64,000 bases of DNA from Frateuria aurantia DSM 6220 (GCF_000242255.2 NC_017033.1:434001-498000); one strand, 5' to 3'. Counted from the stretch's first letter, positions 47,261-56,623 are shown. Notes: generated by a model from the sequence alone, not told the origin. A program made the numbers and translations.

Positions 47261-48427
47261 TCAATACACTTTGCAGAACACCGCCTTCAGATAGCGGCCT
47301 TCCGGGACGTCGGCACGTACCGGATGATCGGCACCGGCGCCGCGTGACTGCAGGATCTGGATCTCGCGACCGGCGTGGGCGGATACCCGCCGCAGCATGT
47401 CGTGGAAGTCGGCTTCGCTGACCAGTCCGGTGCAGGAGCAGGTCAGCAGCAGGCCGCCCGGCTCGATCACTTCCAGCGCGGCGCGGTTCATGGCGAAGTA
47501 TTTCTTCAGCGCGTTCTGGATGCGGTTGCGATCGCGGGTCAGTTTGGCCGGATCCAGAATCACCGCGTCATAGCGCTCGCCGCGTTCGCTGGCCTGACGC
47601 AGCCAGTCGAAGATGTCAGCCTGCTCGAAGCGCGGCTGCAAGCCATTGAGTTCGGCATTGCCGCGCGCGATCTCCAGAATGGCCGGATCCATGTCGACAC
47701 CCACCGCCGAGGCGGCACCGCCGGCCAGGGCGTGAATGGCGAATCCGCCGGCATTGCAGCACAGGTCCAGTACCCGGCGGCCGCGGGCCATTTCGGCGAA
47801 CAGCCGTCGGTTGTCGCGCTGGTCGGCGAAAAATCCGGTCTTGTGGCCCACGCCTGGTGCCGCCTGGAAACGCAGGCCGTATTCCTCGACCAGGGTCGGC
47901 TCGGGCATGTCGCCACTGCGGCAGTCGAAGGACTCCTGTTTCTGGACATGGGCTTCGGCGAACTCGTACAGGTTGGCATCCGGAAAATGCCACAACAGGG
48001 CGGCGCGGATGACTTCCCGCAGGCGCCACATGCCGGCAGCGAAATATTCGATGACCAGGGTATCGGCATATCGATCGACAACCAGGCCGGACAGACCGTC
48101 ACCCTCGCTGTGGATCACGCGCCAGGCATTGGCATGGCGGTCCAGCTGCAGCTCATCGCGGCGCAGGGCGACCGCCCGGGCGATCCGCTGTTCGATCCAG
48201 TCGGCATCGGGCACCTGGCCGGGCTGGTTGCTCAGCAGTCGCAGCGCGATGCGGGCATGGCCGTTCCAGAAGCCGTGGCCGACCTGGCGGCCGGCAGGGT
48301 CCTGGATTTCGACGACGGTGCCGGGGGCGATCCGCTGTTCGGGCTTCTGGACCTGGGCGGACCAGATCCAGGGATGGCCCGGCAGGCGGTCGGATTTGAG
48401 ACGGATGATCGGCAAGGATGTATTCAT
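47261..48427 (-). CDS. rlmI: Class I SAM-dependent rRNA methyltransferase (RlmI-like)
   Basis: Probable 23S rRNA m5C methyltransferase (E. coli RlmI acts on C1962). 388 residues from MNTSLPIIRLK. A PUA domain at the N-terminus (PWIWSAQVQK, GHGFWNGHARIALRLLS) is followed by an EEHEE linker region and the Rossmann methyltransferase with VLDLCCNAGGFAIHALAGGA (SAM), ILDPAKLTRDRN and LLTCSCTGLVSEADF, in which Cys is the catalytic residue. Exact target base is inferred from the family. Confidence 0.9.
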   Translation of the reverse strand: MNTSLPIIRLKSDRLPGHPWIWSAQVQKPEQRIAPGTVVEIQDPAGRQVGHGFWNGHARIALRLLSNQPGQVPDADWIEQRIARAVALRRDELQLDRHANAWRVIHSEGDGLSGLVVDRYADTLVIEYFAAGMWRLREVIRAALLWHFPDANLYEFAEAHVQKQESFDCRSGDMPEPTLVEEYGLRFQAAPGVGHKTGFFADQRDNRRLFAEMARGRRVLDLCCNAGGFAIHALAGGAASAVGVDMDPAILEIARGNAELNGLQPRFEQADIFDWLRQASERGERYDAVILDPAKLTRDRNRIQNALKKYFAMNRAALEVIEPGGLLLTCSCTGLVSEADFHDMLRRVSAHAGREIQILQSRGAGADHPVRADVPEGRYLKAVFCKVY

Positions 48428-48485
48428 CGGCCTATGATACCGGGCCGCACCGGCCAGCGGCGCGCGGCCCGGCGTGGCTGCGGCA

Positions 48486-50117
48486 TCAGGCATGGCGCCG
48501 CTGGTCGGCCGGCGGCGGGAAATACTGGTACAGCCAGGTTTCGCTCAGCGTGGCGTGATTTCCGCCTGCCCGGATGAAACAGCGCATGTCGACCGGCGCG
48601 GTACCGGCATCGTCCGGATACCAGTCGAACAGCACCCGGAAGCCGTGGACCTCGTCGGGCAGTGCCAGCACCTGCGGGTCGCGGATCCGACCGGTACTGG
48701 CGCTGATGACCGGTTCGATCGCGGCCGTGGCCGGCATCGCTGCCAGCGGACCGCCGACGAAGTCGATGGCGAACCGGCGGGCCCAGGCGGCGGGATAGTG
48801 CTCGCCCGGTGCCCAGCCTTCGGTGAAGTCGCCCAGGCCCGAACGGGTGGAACGGACCTGGGCCAGCCCCGGTGCCACCGGCGGCAAGGCGCTCCAGTTC
48901 AGGCGGTAGCCGAAATCACGGGATTCGCCGGCTCGCAGCGGCTGCTTCGGCGTCCAGAAGGCGACCACATTGTCCAGGGTTTCGCCGGTGGTCGGCATTT
49001 CCATCAGATTGATCGATCCTTCGCCCCATTCAGTGGTGGGCGTGGCCCACAGACTGGGGCGCCGGTCATAGCGGTCGACCGTGTCCTGGTAGCTGTCAAA
49101 ACGATGGTCGGTCTGGACCAGGCCGAAGCCCTTGGGGTTGGTGTCCTGGAAGCTGTTGAACTGGATATGCGGCGGATTGCTGAGCGGGCGGCAGATCCAC
49201 TCGCCATTGCCGCTCCAGATCGAGAGGCGGTCCGAGTCGTGGATCTGCGGATGGAAGGTGTCGCAGCGGGAGCGCTCGTCGGTACCGCAGCTGTACATGC
49301 TGGTCATCGGGCAGATGCCGATCTGGGCGATATCCTTGCGGGCGTTGACGTGGGCCTGGATATCCATCACCACCTGATGGTCTTGGCAGTCGATGGCAAA
49401 GCGGTAGGCTCCGGTCGCGCTGGGCGAATCGAGCCGGGCGTAGACCACCATCCGGCGGCTGCCAGGGGCTGGCTGTTCGAACCAGAAGGCGGTGAAGTCC
49501 GGGAATTCCTCGGGCTGCGGCCCGAAGGTGTCGATGGCCAGACCGCGGGCCGAGAGCCCGTACTGGCCGGTATCGTCCACGGCGCGGAAATAGCTGGCGC
49601 CGAGAAAGGCGACGATGTCGTGGTGCCCGGGATCAGGTTGCTTGTAGATCCGGAAGCCGGCGAAGCCGTAGTCGCCATGCAATTGGCTGACATCGACGCC
49701 ACTGTCGCCGTAATTGAACAGACGGGGGTCGAAATGCACATCACTGGCGATGCCACTGCCCGGATCGATCCGGTACATCCGCACCGGCTGCCTGAAGCCC
49801 ATGCCGACATGGAAGAATTCCACATCCAGTCCGGAACCGCTGCCATGCCACAGCGAGCGCTGGCGATCATAGTGGATGACATTGAAGGCTTGCGGTTGCA
49901 TCCCGGCCAAGGTGGGCGGCAGGGTTTCACTGCCTGAGTGCCAAGGCCGGCCGGCCTGACGGCGGGCGTCGGCAATCAGCTCTTCAAAACTGAAGCGATG
50001 ACTCCCGCCGCTGTCAGGCCCCCTGGTCCGAGAGCTGGCGAGCAGCAGGCTGGAGGTGGACAGGCCGGTAAAGGCCGCGAGGGCGGCCGTGGCTTTCAGT
50101 AGATCTCTGCGCTGCAT
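48486..50117 (-). CDS. opgD: Periplasmic glucan biosynthesis protein OpgD (MdoD)
   Basis: Periplasmic enzyme that shapes the length or branching of osmoregulated periplasmic glucans. 543 residues from MQRRDLLKATAALAAFTG, a twin-arginine (Tat) signal with RR at 3-4. The mature N-domain begins FSFEELIADARRQAGRPW, with DVEFFHVGMGFRQPVRMYRI and FLGASYFRAV, and the catalytic region shows DIQAHVNARKDIAQIGICPMTSMY and WICRPLSNPPHIQFNSF. Xanthomonads make cyclic or linear OPGs with OpgH. No opgG or opgH lies next to it here. Confidence 0.94.
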   Translation of the reverse strand: MQRRDLLKATAALAAFTGLSTSSLLLASSRTRGPDSGGSHRFSFEELIADARRQAGRPWHSGSETLPPTLAGMQPQAFNVIHYDRQRSLWHGSGSGLDVEFFHVGMGFRQPVRMYRIDPGSGIASDVHFDPRLFNYGDSGVDVSQLHGDYGFAGFRIYKQPDPGHHDIVAFLGASYFRAVDDTGQYGLSARGLAIDTFGPQPEEFPDFTAFWFEQPAPGSRRMVVYARLDSPSATGAYRFAIDCQDHQVVMDIQAHVNARKDIAQIGICPMTSMYSCGTDERSRCDTFHPQIHDSDRLSIWSGNGEWICRPLSNPPHIQFNSFQDTNPKGFGLVQTDHRFDSYQDTVDRYDRRPSLWATPTTEWGEGSINLMEMPTTGETLDNVVAFWTPKQPLRAGESRDFGYRLNWSALPPVAPGLAQVRSTRSGLGDFTEGWAPGEHYPAAWARRFAIDFVGGPLAAMPATAAIEPVISASTGRIRDPQVLALPDEVHGFRVLFDWYPDDAGTAPVDMRCFIRAGGNHATLSETWLYQYFPPPADQRRHA

Positions 50118-50459
50118 GGAACGATCCAAAAGCTGTGGGCGCGACTCTTCCTTCCCAGTCCTGCGCCGTGGGGTGAGGCCCATCCGCGAAGCCCGCTTTG
50201 CCGGCGCTCGTCCTGCGCACGGCGGGGCCCGCCGGCACAGTCGCAACGGTCGGCGCGGACGGATCAGGCACTGCTCCGGTCTGCCGCCCGACGCCGGCCA
50301 ACGACCGGAACGCACGGCGAGCCGGGCACCTGTTCGGCTTCGAGCTTAGCGCAGATGCAGCCTGCCCCTGAAGAGACGGCGGGCGAGCCTGTTCAGCAAG
50401 ATGCCATGTGCGGCGTGCTACGTCCCGGCTTGGCATACTGGCGGGCATGACCATGACCG
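50118..50459. other. Non-coding gap between opgD and the SDR gene
   Basis: About 340 bp, GC-rich, with no convincing gene on either strand. It must hold the promoters of two divergent genes. I see several short GC palindromes, none with clear operator or terminator character. Confidence 0.4.
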
Positions 50460-51227
50460 ATGAGGATTGCCGAGTTGAATCTGATCTTGACGGGAGCCAG
50501 CCGCGGCTTGGGCCTGGCCTTGGCCGAAACGGCGCTGGCCAGCGGCTGGCGGGTATCTGCCTGCGCGCGCAGCGAGTTGCCCGCATCGTTGGCGGACATG
50601 GCGGCTGCCGGCCGACTGGTCTGGAGTTCTTGTGATCTGGCCGATCCGGCATCGGCCCTGGCCTGGTTGCGACAGGTACTGTCCGGCATGCCGGACAAGG
50701 GGCCGCTGCATCTGCTGCTCAATGCCGGGGTGCTGGAACCCTTGGGGGCCATGCCTTCGCTGCCGGCCGAGGCGGTGCAACAGCATCTGCAGATCAATCT
50801 CGGCACGCCGATGCTGCTGGGTGCGGCCTTTGCCGGGCATTGCGCCGAGCGGCAGCGCGAAGGCCGGCTGCTGGCCATCTCCTCGGGCGCTGCACGCCGA
50901 CCTGCACCGCACTGGGGTGCCTACTGTGCCAGCAAGGCCGGTCTGGACATGGCCATCAGGGTGCTCAATGCCGAAGCCGCGGCCAGCGGGGAGGGCGGGC
51001 GCTTCAAGGCCGTGTCGCTGGCCCCCGGCGTCGTGGATACCGAGATGCAGCACCGTATCCGGCAGCAGTCATTTCCTGGTGTGCAGCGCTATCTCGACCT
51101 GCATGCCGAGGGCCGGCTGACGTCATCGCAGGGCGCCGCGGCGGCCATCTTCGATTATCTGCAGACGGCGGATTTCGGTGCTGTCGAAATCGACGACATC
51201 CGCCATTACCCGGTCAGCGCCGCCTGA
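50460..51227 (+). CDS. SDR family NAD(P)-dependent oxidoreductase
   Basis: 255 residues with the classical short-chain dehydrogenase layout: cofactor loop TGASRGLGLALAE near the start, LLNAGVLEPLG, catalytic SSGA and YCASKAG (Tyr-x-x-x-Lys), and APGVVDTEMQ. The short cofactor turn (TGASRGLG) and the size fit sepiapterin reductase-like members, but the substrate is not known. The start is uncertain: TTG 15 nt later, with GAGG upstream, would give MNLILTGAS. It stands divergent from opgD and convergent with the thioesterase gene. Confidence 0.85.
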   Translation: MRIAELNLILTGASRGLGLALAETALASGWRVSACARSELPASLADMAAAGRLVWSSCDLADPASALAWLRQVLSGMPDKGPLHLLLNAGVLEPLGAMPSLPAEAVQQHLQINLGTPMLLGAAFAGHCAERQREGRLLAISSGAARRPAPHWGAYCASKAGLDMAIRVLNAEAAASGEGGRFKAVSLAPGVVDTEMQHRIRQQSFPGVQRYLDLHAEGRLTSSQGAAAAIFDYLQTADFGAVEIDDIRHYPVSAA

Positions 51228-51254
51228 TCCGGGCACAGGGCAAAGGCGTCGTGC

Positions 51255-51653
51255 TCAGGCCGTTTCGACGGCGGTGGTCGCCAGCTTCTTGCCATGGGCG
51301 GAGGGTTGCCCCTGGCTGTCGACATTGACGAACACGATCTGGTCGATGGTCAGGATGCTTTTGTGACTGATCATGTTGCGGACCTCGCAGCGCAGCGTGA
51401 TCGAGGTGCGACCCATGGCGATGGCACTGATGCCGAGCTCGATCACGTCACCCTGGCGGGCCGAACTGACGAAATTGATTTCCGACATGTACTTGGTGAC
51501 GACCTGCGAATTGTCCAGCCGGTCGATCACATACACGGCGGCTTCCTCGTCGATCCAGCGCAGCAGGCTGCCGCCGAACAGGGTGCCGTTGGGATTGAGA
51601 TCCTCGGGCTTGACCCATTTGCGGGTGCGAAAATTCATGATTTCGTTGCTCAT
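51255..51653 (-). CDS. yciA: Acyl-CoA thioesterase, YciA-type hotdog protein
   Basis: 132 residues from MSNEIMNFRTRK. The single hotdog fold shows NPNGTLFGGSLLRWIDEEAAVYV, with the catalytic Asp in the long helix, and RTSITLRCEVRNM. YciA-type enzymes hydrolyse a range of short and long acyl-CoAs and are hexameric. A longer frame upstream only adds unlikely sequence. Whether this one prefers saturated or other acyl-CoA is not readable. Confidence 0.88.
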   Translation of the reverse strand: MSNEIMNFRTRKWVKPEDLNPNGTLFGGSLLRWIDEEAAVYVIDRLDNSQVVTKYMSEINFVSSARQGDVIELGISAIAMGRTSITLRCEVRNMISHKSILTIDQIVFVNVDSQGQPSAHGKKLATTAVETA

Positions 51654-51691
51654 CTCGAATCCAGGCAAGTCGGGTGGCGAAAACGGACGTG

Positions 51692-52129
51692 TCAGCGCAG
51701 GCGCAGAGCCAGCCATGAGGCCAGTGCCAGCAGGTTGATGCCGATGCGGGAGACCGCAGGACCGGCGATGGCGAAGACGAAGCCCTGGCTGCCCAGATGC
51801 CAGTCATAGCCCAGCCGTGGCGCATGCAGCAGGGTGGCGTAGATATTCACATAACCGCCGCAATGCAGGGCGTAGCTGAACATCGGAGTCGCCAGCAAGG
51901 GCAATTGCAGCAACTGGGCGATCTGCGAGCAGATCACGCCGCGTGGCCGGTTCTCCACCAGCAGGACGCCGGCGACCAGCACAAAGCTGAAGATGAGCAG
52001 TCCGATGATCGCAAACACCGCGTCCTGGGTGGTGCCCAGGGGCAGCAGACGGCGCAGCATGGCGGTCAGGCCATAGAGTCCGCCCGCGATTTCGAGAATG
52101 CCGATCAGTCGGAACAGAACATCACGCAT
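51692..52129 (-). CDS. Hypothetical inner-membrane protein
   Basis: 145 residues with about four hydrophobic segments: LIGILEIAGGLYGLTAML, VFAIIGLLIFSFVLVAGVLLVE, LLQLPLLATPMFSYAL, and a C-terminal NLLALASWLALRL. I do not recognise a family. It lies 38 nt before the thioesterase gene on the same strand and may be cotranscribed with it. Confidence 0.7.
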   Translation of the reverse strand: MRDVLFRLIGILEIAGGLYGLTAMLRRLLPLGTTQDAVFAIIGLLIFSFVLVAGVLLVENRPRGVICSQIAQLLQLPLLATPMFSYALHCGGYVNIYATLLHAPRLGYDWHLGSQGFVFAIAGPAVSRIGINLLALASWLALRLR

Positions 52130-52222
52130 GCACCAGCGACCCCGCCAAAACCCTAAGCATAGCCCAGCATCGTCGCCGGTTGGGGCGCCGAGAGCTGATG
52201 GGCCGACCGTTGGCGTGCTGCT

Positions 52223-53380
52223 TCAATCGATAATCGCATGGGGCACGAAACGGGCCAGATTTCCGGTGATCGGCTGATCGTCCTCGCGGATCCCCAGCCC
52301 ACAGGGCTGGTCGTCGATCATCCAGCTGCCCAGCACCGGTCGGCCGCCGTCGAAGTCCGGCAGCGGATGGTAGCGCTGGATGATCCATGGGCCCGCATAG
52401 GGACCGCTGCTCTGCCATTGCCGGCCGTCGCCGGCATGAATCTCGATATTGGCACCTTCCCGCGAATGCAGCGGCTTGCGGACCCAGCCCGCCGGCACGG
52501 CGTGGCGACCGTCGTCGAAACGGGCTTCCAGCAGCAGTGGATGGCCGGGATAGTATTGCCACAGCAGGGGCAGCAGTCCCTTGTTGCTGAGCACGGCTTT
52601 CCACGGCGGTTCGATCAGCTGCAGGCCGGAACGGGGCAGATCCTGCCCATACCGGTCGCGGATCATGTCTTCCAGCGGATAGAGCTTGAACAGGCTGCGG
52701 ATGATGGTGTCCTCGAGATCGGTGCAGCGGCCGTCCCGTGTCTGGCCGATCTGCTGCAGATCGATGGCCCGGGTATCCAGTCCGGCCTGGATGGCACAGT
52801 CCCGAAGATAGGCGACGGTAGCCTGATCTTCTGGCCAGCCGGCCAGCGCGGTGAAATACAGCGGCTGAGCCAGCGACTCGCGCAGGGTGCCGAAGCGTGC
52901 GATCAGGGCTTCGTGGAGGCTGTTGAACTGGTCGGCCGATGCCGGCAGGTGTCGCGCGCTGCGCTGATCTTCCAGCCAGCCCCACTGGAACCAGGCCGCT
53001 TCGAACAGCGAGGTCGGCGTATCGTAGTTCAGCTCGTAGAGCTTGACCGGACCGCTGCCGTCATAGGCCAGGTCCAGCCGGCCGTACAAGCTGGGGTCGC
53101 GCTGCCGCCAGCTGGTGGCGATCCAGTCCCTGTGGCTGGCGGGAATGGCGAGGCTTTGCAGCAGATCCTCGCGCCCGATGATGCGATCGACCATATCCAT
53201 GGCCATGGCGTGCAGCTCCATGCTGGCCGCCTCGATGTCATCTTCGATCTGGCGCAGGCTGAAGGCGTAGTACAGGCTTTCGTCCCAGTAGGGCTGACCA
53301 TGCGGCGAGTGATGGACGAAACCGCAGGCTTCCGCCTGCGTGCGCCAGTCCGCGCGTTCGGCAAGACGGAGCCGCCGCAT
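52223..53380 (-). CDS. Glutathionylspermidine synthase-like ATP-grasp protein (YgiC-like)
   Basis: 385 residues. The GSP_synth family ligase core is seen in YWDESLYYAFSLRQIEDDIEAAS, KLYELNYDTPTSLFEAAWFQWGW, AVLSNKGLLPLLWQYYPGHP and VRKPLHSREGANIEIH, a metal- and ATP-binding stretch. True glutathionylspermidine synthetase also has an amidase domain, which is missing here, so like E. coli YgiC it is probably an uncharacterised peptide ligase. The upstream YgiB-like gene ends 2 nt before its ATG, matching the E. coli ygiB-ygiC pair. Confidence 0.88.
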   Translation of the reverse strand: MRRLRLAERADWRTQAEACGFVHHSPHGQPYWDESLYYAFSLRQIEDDIEAASMELHAMAMDMVDRIIGREDLLQSLAIPASHRDWIATSWRQRDPSLYGRLDLAYDGSGPVKLYELNYDTPTSLFEAAWFQWGWLEDQRSARHLPASADQFNSLHEALIARFGTLRESLAQPLYFTALAGWPEDQATVAYLRDCAIQAGLDTRAIDLQQIGQTRDGRCTDLEDTIIRSLFKLYPLEDMIRDRYGQDLPRSGLQLIEPPWKAVLSNKGLLPLLWQYYPGHPLLLEARFDDGRHAVPAGWVRKPLHSREGANIEIHAGDGRQWQSSGPYAGPWIIQRYHPLPDFDGGRPVLGSWMIDDQPCGLGIREDDQPITGNLARFVPHAIID

Positions 53381-53382
53381 GC

Positions 53383-53970
53383 TTATTCACCACCTCCGCC
53401 ATGGGCGCCGAAGCCGCCGAAACCGCCACGGCTGACGGTGACGGCCCGGTCGGCCGGCAGTTCGATGGCCTGCAGCGGCGGGCGGCTGACCGTGCCCGTG
53501 CCCCTGCCATAGAAGTGACTGCCGCTGCCACTGCTGCAGCTGCCGTTGGGCGCGGCCCCGGAAGCGCAACTTGCCGGTGCACGGAACCATTGCCCGCTGC
53601 GGTCGCGGAAGGCGGGCGCCGTACTCGGCGCGCCCTGGGGCTGCCCGTTGCGCAAGGCCTGGGACAGCAGAAACCCGGTCAGCATCGGCGTGAATACGGT
53701 ATGGCCATCGCTCTCCTGCGTTTGGCAGGACTGCTTGCCATAATCGAGTTCACAGTCTGCAAGGCTGTCGAAACGAGGGGCCTCCGTCCTGGCCTGGTTG
53801 CGTGCGTCGGCATAAGCCTGCCGGCAGGTGCTTGCATCATGGGTGGCGGCGGTGCAGCTGTCTACGGACGTATAGACGCCTTCGCGCGAACTGTCATCGT
53901 GACTGCAGCCTGCCAGCAGCAAGGGGGCCGAGCCGAGCAGGACCAGGCGCAGATGTCGGGATCGTTTCAT
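53383..53970 (-). CDS. ygiB: YgiB/DUF1190 family lipoprotein
   Basis: 195 residues with lipobox LLLAGC at about residues 17-22. The family core is a cysteine-bearing segment: VYTSVDSCTAATHDASTCRQAYADA and LADCELDYGKQSCQ, then VFTPMLTGFLLSQAL. The C-terminal half is Gly/Ser-rich (SSGSGSHFYGRGTGTV) and ends GGFGAHGGGGE, unlike a folded domain. Paired with the YgiC-like gene, as in enterobacteria; function unknown. Confidence 0.88.
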   Translation of the reverse strand: MKRSRHLRLVLLGSAPLLLAGCSHDDSSREGVYTSVDSCTAATHDASTCRQAYADARNQARTEAPRFDSLADCELDYGKQSCQTQESDGHTVFTPMLTGFLLSQALRNGQPQGAPSTAPAFRDRSGQWFRAPASCASGAAPNGSCSSGSGSHFYGRGTGTVSRPPLQAIELPADRAVTVSRGGFGGFGAHGGGGE

Positions 53971-54015
53971 GACCGATATCTATCATGTCGCATCGCGAGT
54001 GACCAGTCCCGGGGT

Positions 54016-54957
54016 CTACAGGTCCTCGGCCAGTTGCTGCAGATCCTGGATATGGTGCTCCCACCAGCGGGCTTCCCGGGCAAAGGCAAAGGCCGGCGGG
54101 AAGGCCGGGTCATCCCAGCGGGCGGCGATCCAGCCGGCATGGTGGATCTGGCGCATCGCCCGCAGGGCAGGGACCAGCGCAAGTTCCTGCAGCGGTGGCT
54201 CGGCAAACTGGCCATAACCTTCCAGCAGATGGCCCATGGCGTTGTCATCCGCCGCCAGCATCCACAGGTCCTGGATGGCAGGGCCCATCCGGCAGTCATC
54301 GAAGTCGACGAAATGCGGACCTTCATCGGTCCACAGTACATTGCCTGGATGGCAATCGCCGTGCAGACGCAGTTCGCGGTACGGACCGACGGCGTCGAGA
54401 CGCTGCTCCAGCGCCTGGCGCAGCTGCTGCAGAGCGGCCGCGTACTCCGGGTGCAGGTGCTCCGGCAACAGCCGGCTGGTCAACACGGCCTGACCGGGGC
54501 GAACCACCATCTGTTCCAGGTCGATGCGGCCGCGGTGCCGGAAGGATTCGCGGCCGCCGACGGCATGGATGCGGGCGATCAGCCGACCCATCCATTCCAG
54601 CTCGTGCGCGGACTCCAGTGACGGTGCACGGCCGCCGCGGCGTGGCGTGATCGCATAGTGAAAGCCTTCGAGGGTCTGCAGGCTGCGGCCGTGGAAGACA
54701 AGCGGGCTGACCACCGGCAGCTCGGCATCAGCCAGCTGTCGGCTGAAGACATGCTCTTCTTCCAGTGAGGGGAGTGACCAGCGCCCGGGCCGGTAGAATT
54801 TGGCAACGACGAAAGAGCGATCTTCCAGCCCCACCTGCCAGACCCGGTTTTCATAGCTGTTGAGCGCCAGCAGGCGTCCGTCCGGCGCCAGTCCGCAGGC
54901 TTCCACCGCATCCAGCACCCGATCCGGATCCAGGCTGGCATAAGGCACCTGGCTCAC
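54016..54957 (-). CDS. srkA: Stress response serine/threonine kinase SrkA (YihE)
   Basis: 313 residues, APH-like kinase fold. The N-lobe reads LALNSYENRVWQVGLEDRSFVVAKFYRPGRW (the Lys that binds ATP is in VVAKFY); the catalytic loop is LRLHGDCHPGNVLW and the metal motif HFVDFDDCRMGPAIQD. E. coli SrkA (YihE) is linked to the Cpx envelope-stress and MazF responses. Its start overlaps the end of the upstream thioesterase gene by 4 nt. Confidence 0.93.
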   Translation of the reverse strand: MSQVPYASLDPDRVLDAVEACGLAPDGRLLALNSYENRVWQVGLEDRSFVVAKFYRPGRWSLPSLEEEHVFSRQLADAELPVVSPLVFHGRSLQTLEGFHYAITPRRGGRAPSLESAHELEWMGRLIARIHAVGGRESFRHRGRIDLEQMVVRPGQAVLTSRLLPEHLHPEYAAALQQLRQALEQRLDAVGPYRELRLHGDCHPGNVLWTDEGPHFVDFDDCRMGPAIQDLWMLAADDNAMGHLLEGYGQFAEPPLQELALVPALRAMRQIHHAGWIAARWDDPAFPPAFAFAREARWWEHHIQDLQQLAEDL

Positions 54958-55391
54958 CGGCTGACCACCTTGGCCGGCACGATAGCCATGGTGATCCGGG
55001 ATACGCAGGTCAACTGCCCAGCCTCGTTTTCGATGCGGATTTCCCAGACCTGGGTGGCACGTCCCAGATGCAGCTTTCTGGCCGTTCCCGTCACGACGCC
55101 GGAGCGGACGGCCTTCAGATGGTTGGCATTGATCTCCAGGCCGACGGCCATGGATTCGTGGGTATCCAGGGTCAGCAGCGCGGCCATGCTGCCCAGGGTT
55201 TCGGCCAGCGCCACCGACGCACCGCCATGCAGCAGGCCGAAGGGCTGATGCGTGCGCGCATCGACCGGCATGGTGCCCTGCAGCCAGTCATCGCCGACGG
55301 CGGTCAGCTGCATGCCCAGGGTGGACAGCAAAGTGTTTTCGCCCAGCCGGTTGAGCTCGGCGAGATCCACCGGTTTTTTCCAGATACTCAC
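54954..55391 (-). CDS. PaaI/YbgC-like thioesterase (hotdog fold)
   Basis: 145 residues from GTG giving MSIWKKPVDLAEL; an ATG 36 nt upstream would add MRTCLHCTGSPQ. Hotdog motifs are QPFGLLHGGASVALAETLGSMAAL, where HGG and the downstream acidic residue are catalytic in PaaI, and VTGTARKLHLGRATQVWEIRI. Acts on acyl-CoA or aromatic acyl-CoA; substrate unknown. Cotranscribed with srkA. Confidence 0.88.
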   Translation of the reverse strand: MSIWKKPVDLAELNRLGENTLLSTLGMQLTAVGDDWLQGTMPVDARTHQPFGLLHGGASVALAETLGSMAALLTLDTHESMAVGLEINANHLKAVRSGVVTGTARKLHLGRATQVWEIRIENEAGQLTCVSRITMAIVPAKVVSR

Positions 55392-55494
55392 CTGGGGAGA
55401 TCCTGTGCAGTGAAGACAAGTCCGCATGATAGCCTGCGCGCGTGGTCGCACCGGAATGATTGTTATCAGTCTGCGCAGGGGCGACAATAGCCCG

Positions 55495-56532
55495 GTGAAT
55501 ACCGTAACCCTTCAAGCGACCGGCCTCCGTTTTCAGGTGGCGGCCGGTGAGACCATTCTGGCGGCCGCCGAACGTTCCGGCATCCGGCTGGCCTCCGATC
55601 CGGCCGCAGGTGTCCCTGCGCGATTGCTGTCCGGCCGTTGCCGGCATCGTGGCGAGGGCGGCGAGATCGCCTCGAGCGGACCGGTGCGCCAGCCCCTGAT
55701 TGAACTGCGTCAGGCCGAGGCACTTGCCGACTTGCTGCTTGCGGCCGAAGACGTGGGCGAACTCAGTGAACTGGCGCCGCGGCGATTGCAGGTCGAGGTG
55801 GCTGCCAAGCTGGCGCTGGCTCCGGATGTGACCGGCCTGCATCTGCGGCCGGTGGCGGGGGAAGGGCCGCTGCGCTGGTTGCCCGGCCAGTATCTGGAAT
55901 GCCTGCTGGATGACGGTCGGCGTCGACCGTTCTCGATTGCCGGCTGCCCTCGTCTGGACCAGGTGATTGAACTGCATATCCGGCATGTGGCCGGTGGCGG
56001 CTTCACCCAATGGGTCCATTCCGACCTGGCGGTGGGTGACACGCTGACGATCGAGGCGCCGCGCGGCACTTTCGTGCCACGCGAAGATTCGCTGCGGCCG
56101 ATCATCTTCGTGGCGGGCGGCACCGGGTTTGCACCCGTGAAGGCCTTGATCGAGCATTTTCTGCATCGTGGCAGCTCGCGCGCCATGCAGCTGTACTGGG
56201 GCGTGCGCACGGCCGCGGATCTTTACCAGCGCGAACTGGTCCAGGCCTGGTGCGAGGCCTGCAGCGGACTCGACTTCCAGCCCTGCATTTCCGATCCGGC
56301 CCAGGCGGCACTGGCCGGCCTGCGTGCGGACCTGGTCCACGAGGCGGTACTGGCGGATCATCCGGATCTGTCCGGGCATGATATCTACATGAGCGGCCCC
56401 CCGCCCTTGATCGATGCCGGCCGGCAGTTGTTTCCGGAGGCCGGGCTGCCGCCGGAGCGGCTGTATTACGACACCTTCGACTATGCGCCCGACCTGCTTG
56501 CGAGTATCTTGAAAGCCCGTCTGACGACTTGA
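55495..56532 (+). CDS. Ferredoxin reductase-like flavoprotein with a cysteine-poor ferredoxin domain
   Basis: 345 residues from GTG. The N-terminal 85 residues resemble a plant-type [2Fe-2S] ferredoxin domain (ETILAAAERSGIRLAS...GVPARLLSGRCRHRGEGGEI), but the three cysteines of the C-x4-C-x2-C motif are replaced: aligning LASDPAAGVPARLLSG, they become Ala, Ala and Pro. One Cys remains. The rest is a normal ferredoxin-NADP reductase module: RRPFSIAGCP (flavin), VAGGTGFAPVKALIEHFL (NAD(P)) and YMSGPPPLIDAGRQLF. Related proteins are annotated as CDP-6-deoxy-delta-3,4-glucoseen reductase. Without the cluster it could still reduce flavin or another protein. Confidence 0.75.
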   Translation: MNTVTLQATGLRFQVAAGETILAAAERSGIRLASDPAAGVPARLLSGRCRHRGEGGEIASSGPVRQPLIELRQAEALADLLLAAEDVGELSELAPRRLQVEVAAKLALAPDVTGLHLRPVAGEGPLRWLPGQYLECLLDDGRRRPFSIAGCPRLDQVIELHIRHVAGGGFTQWVHSDLAVGDTLTIEAPRGTFVPREDSLRPIIFVAGGTGFAPVKALIEHFLHRGSSRAMQLYWGVRTAADLYQRELVQAWCEACSGLDFQPCISDPAQAALAGLRADLVHEAVLADHPDLSGHDIYMSGPPPLIDAGRQLFPEAGLPPERLYYDTFDYAPDLLASILKARLTT

Positions 56533-56623
56533 CCCCGGCGGAGGTGGACGGCGGCGGGGAAGCGGCGGCAACGCCGGTACCACCGCCAGTCATCTGGCGC
56601 ACTGAGGCTCGGCAGGATGTTGC

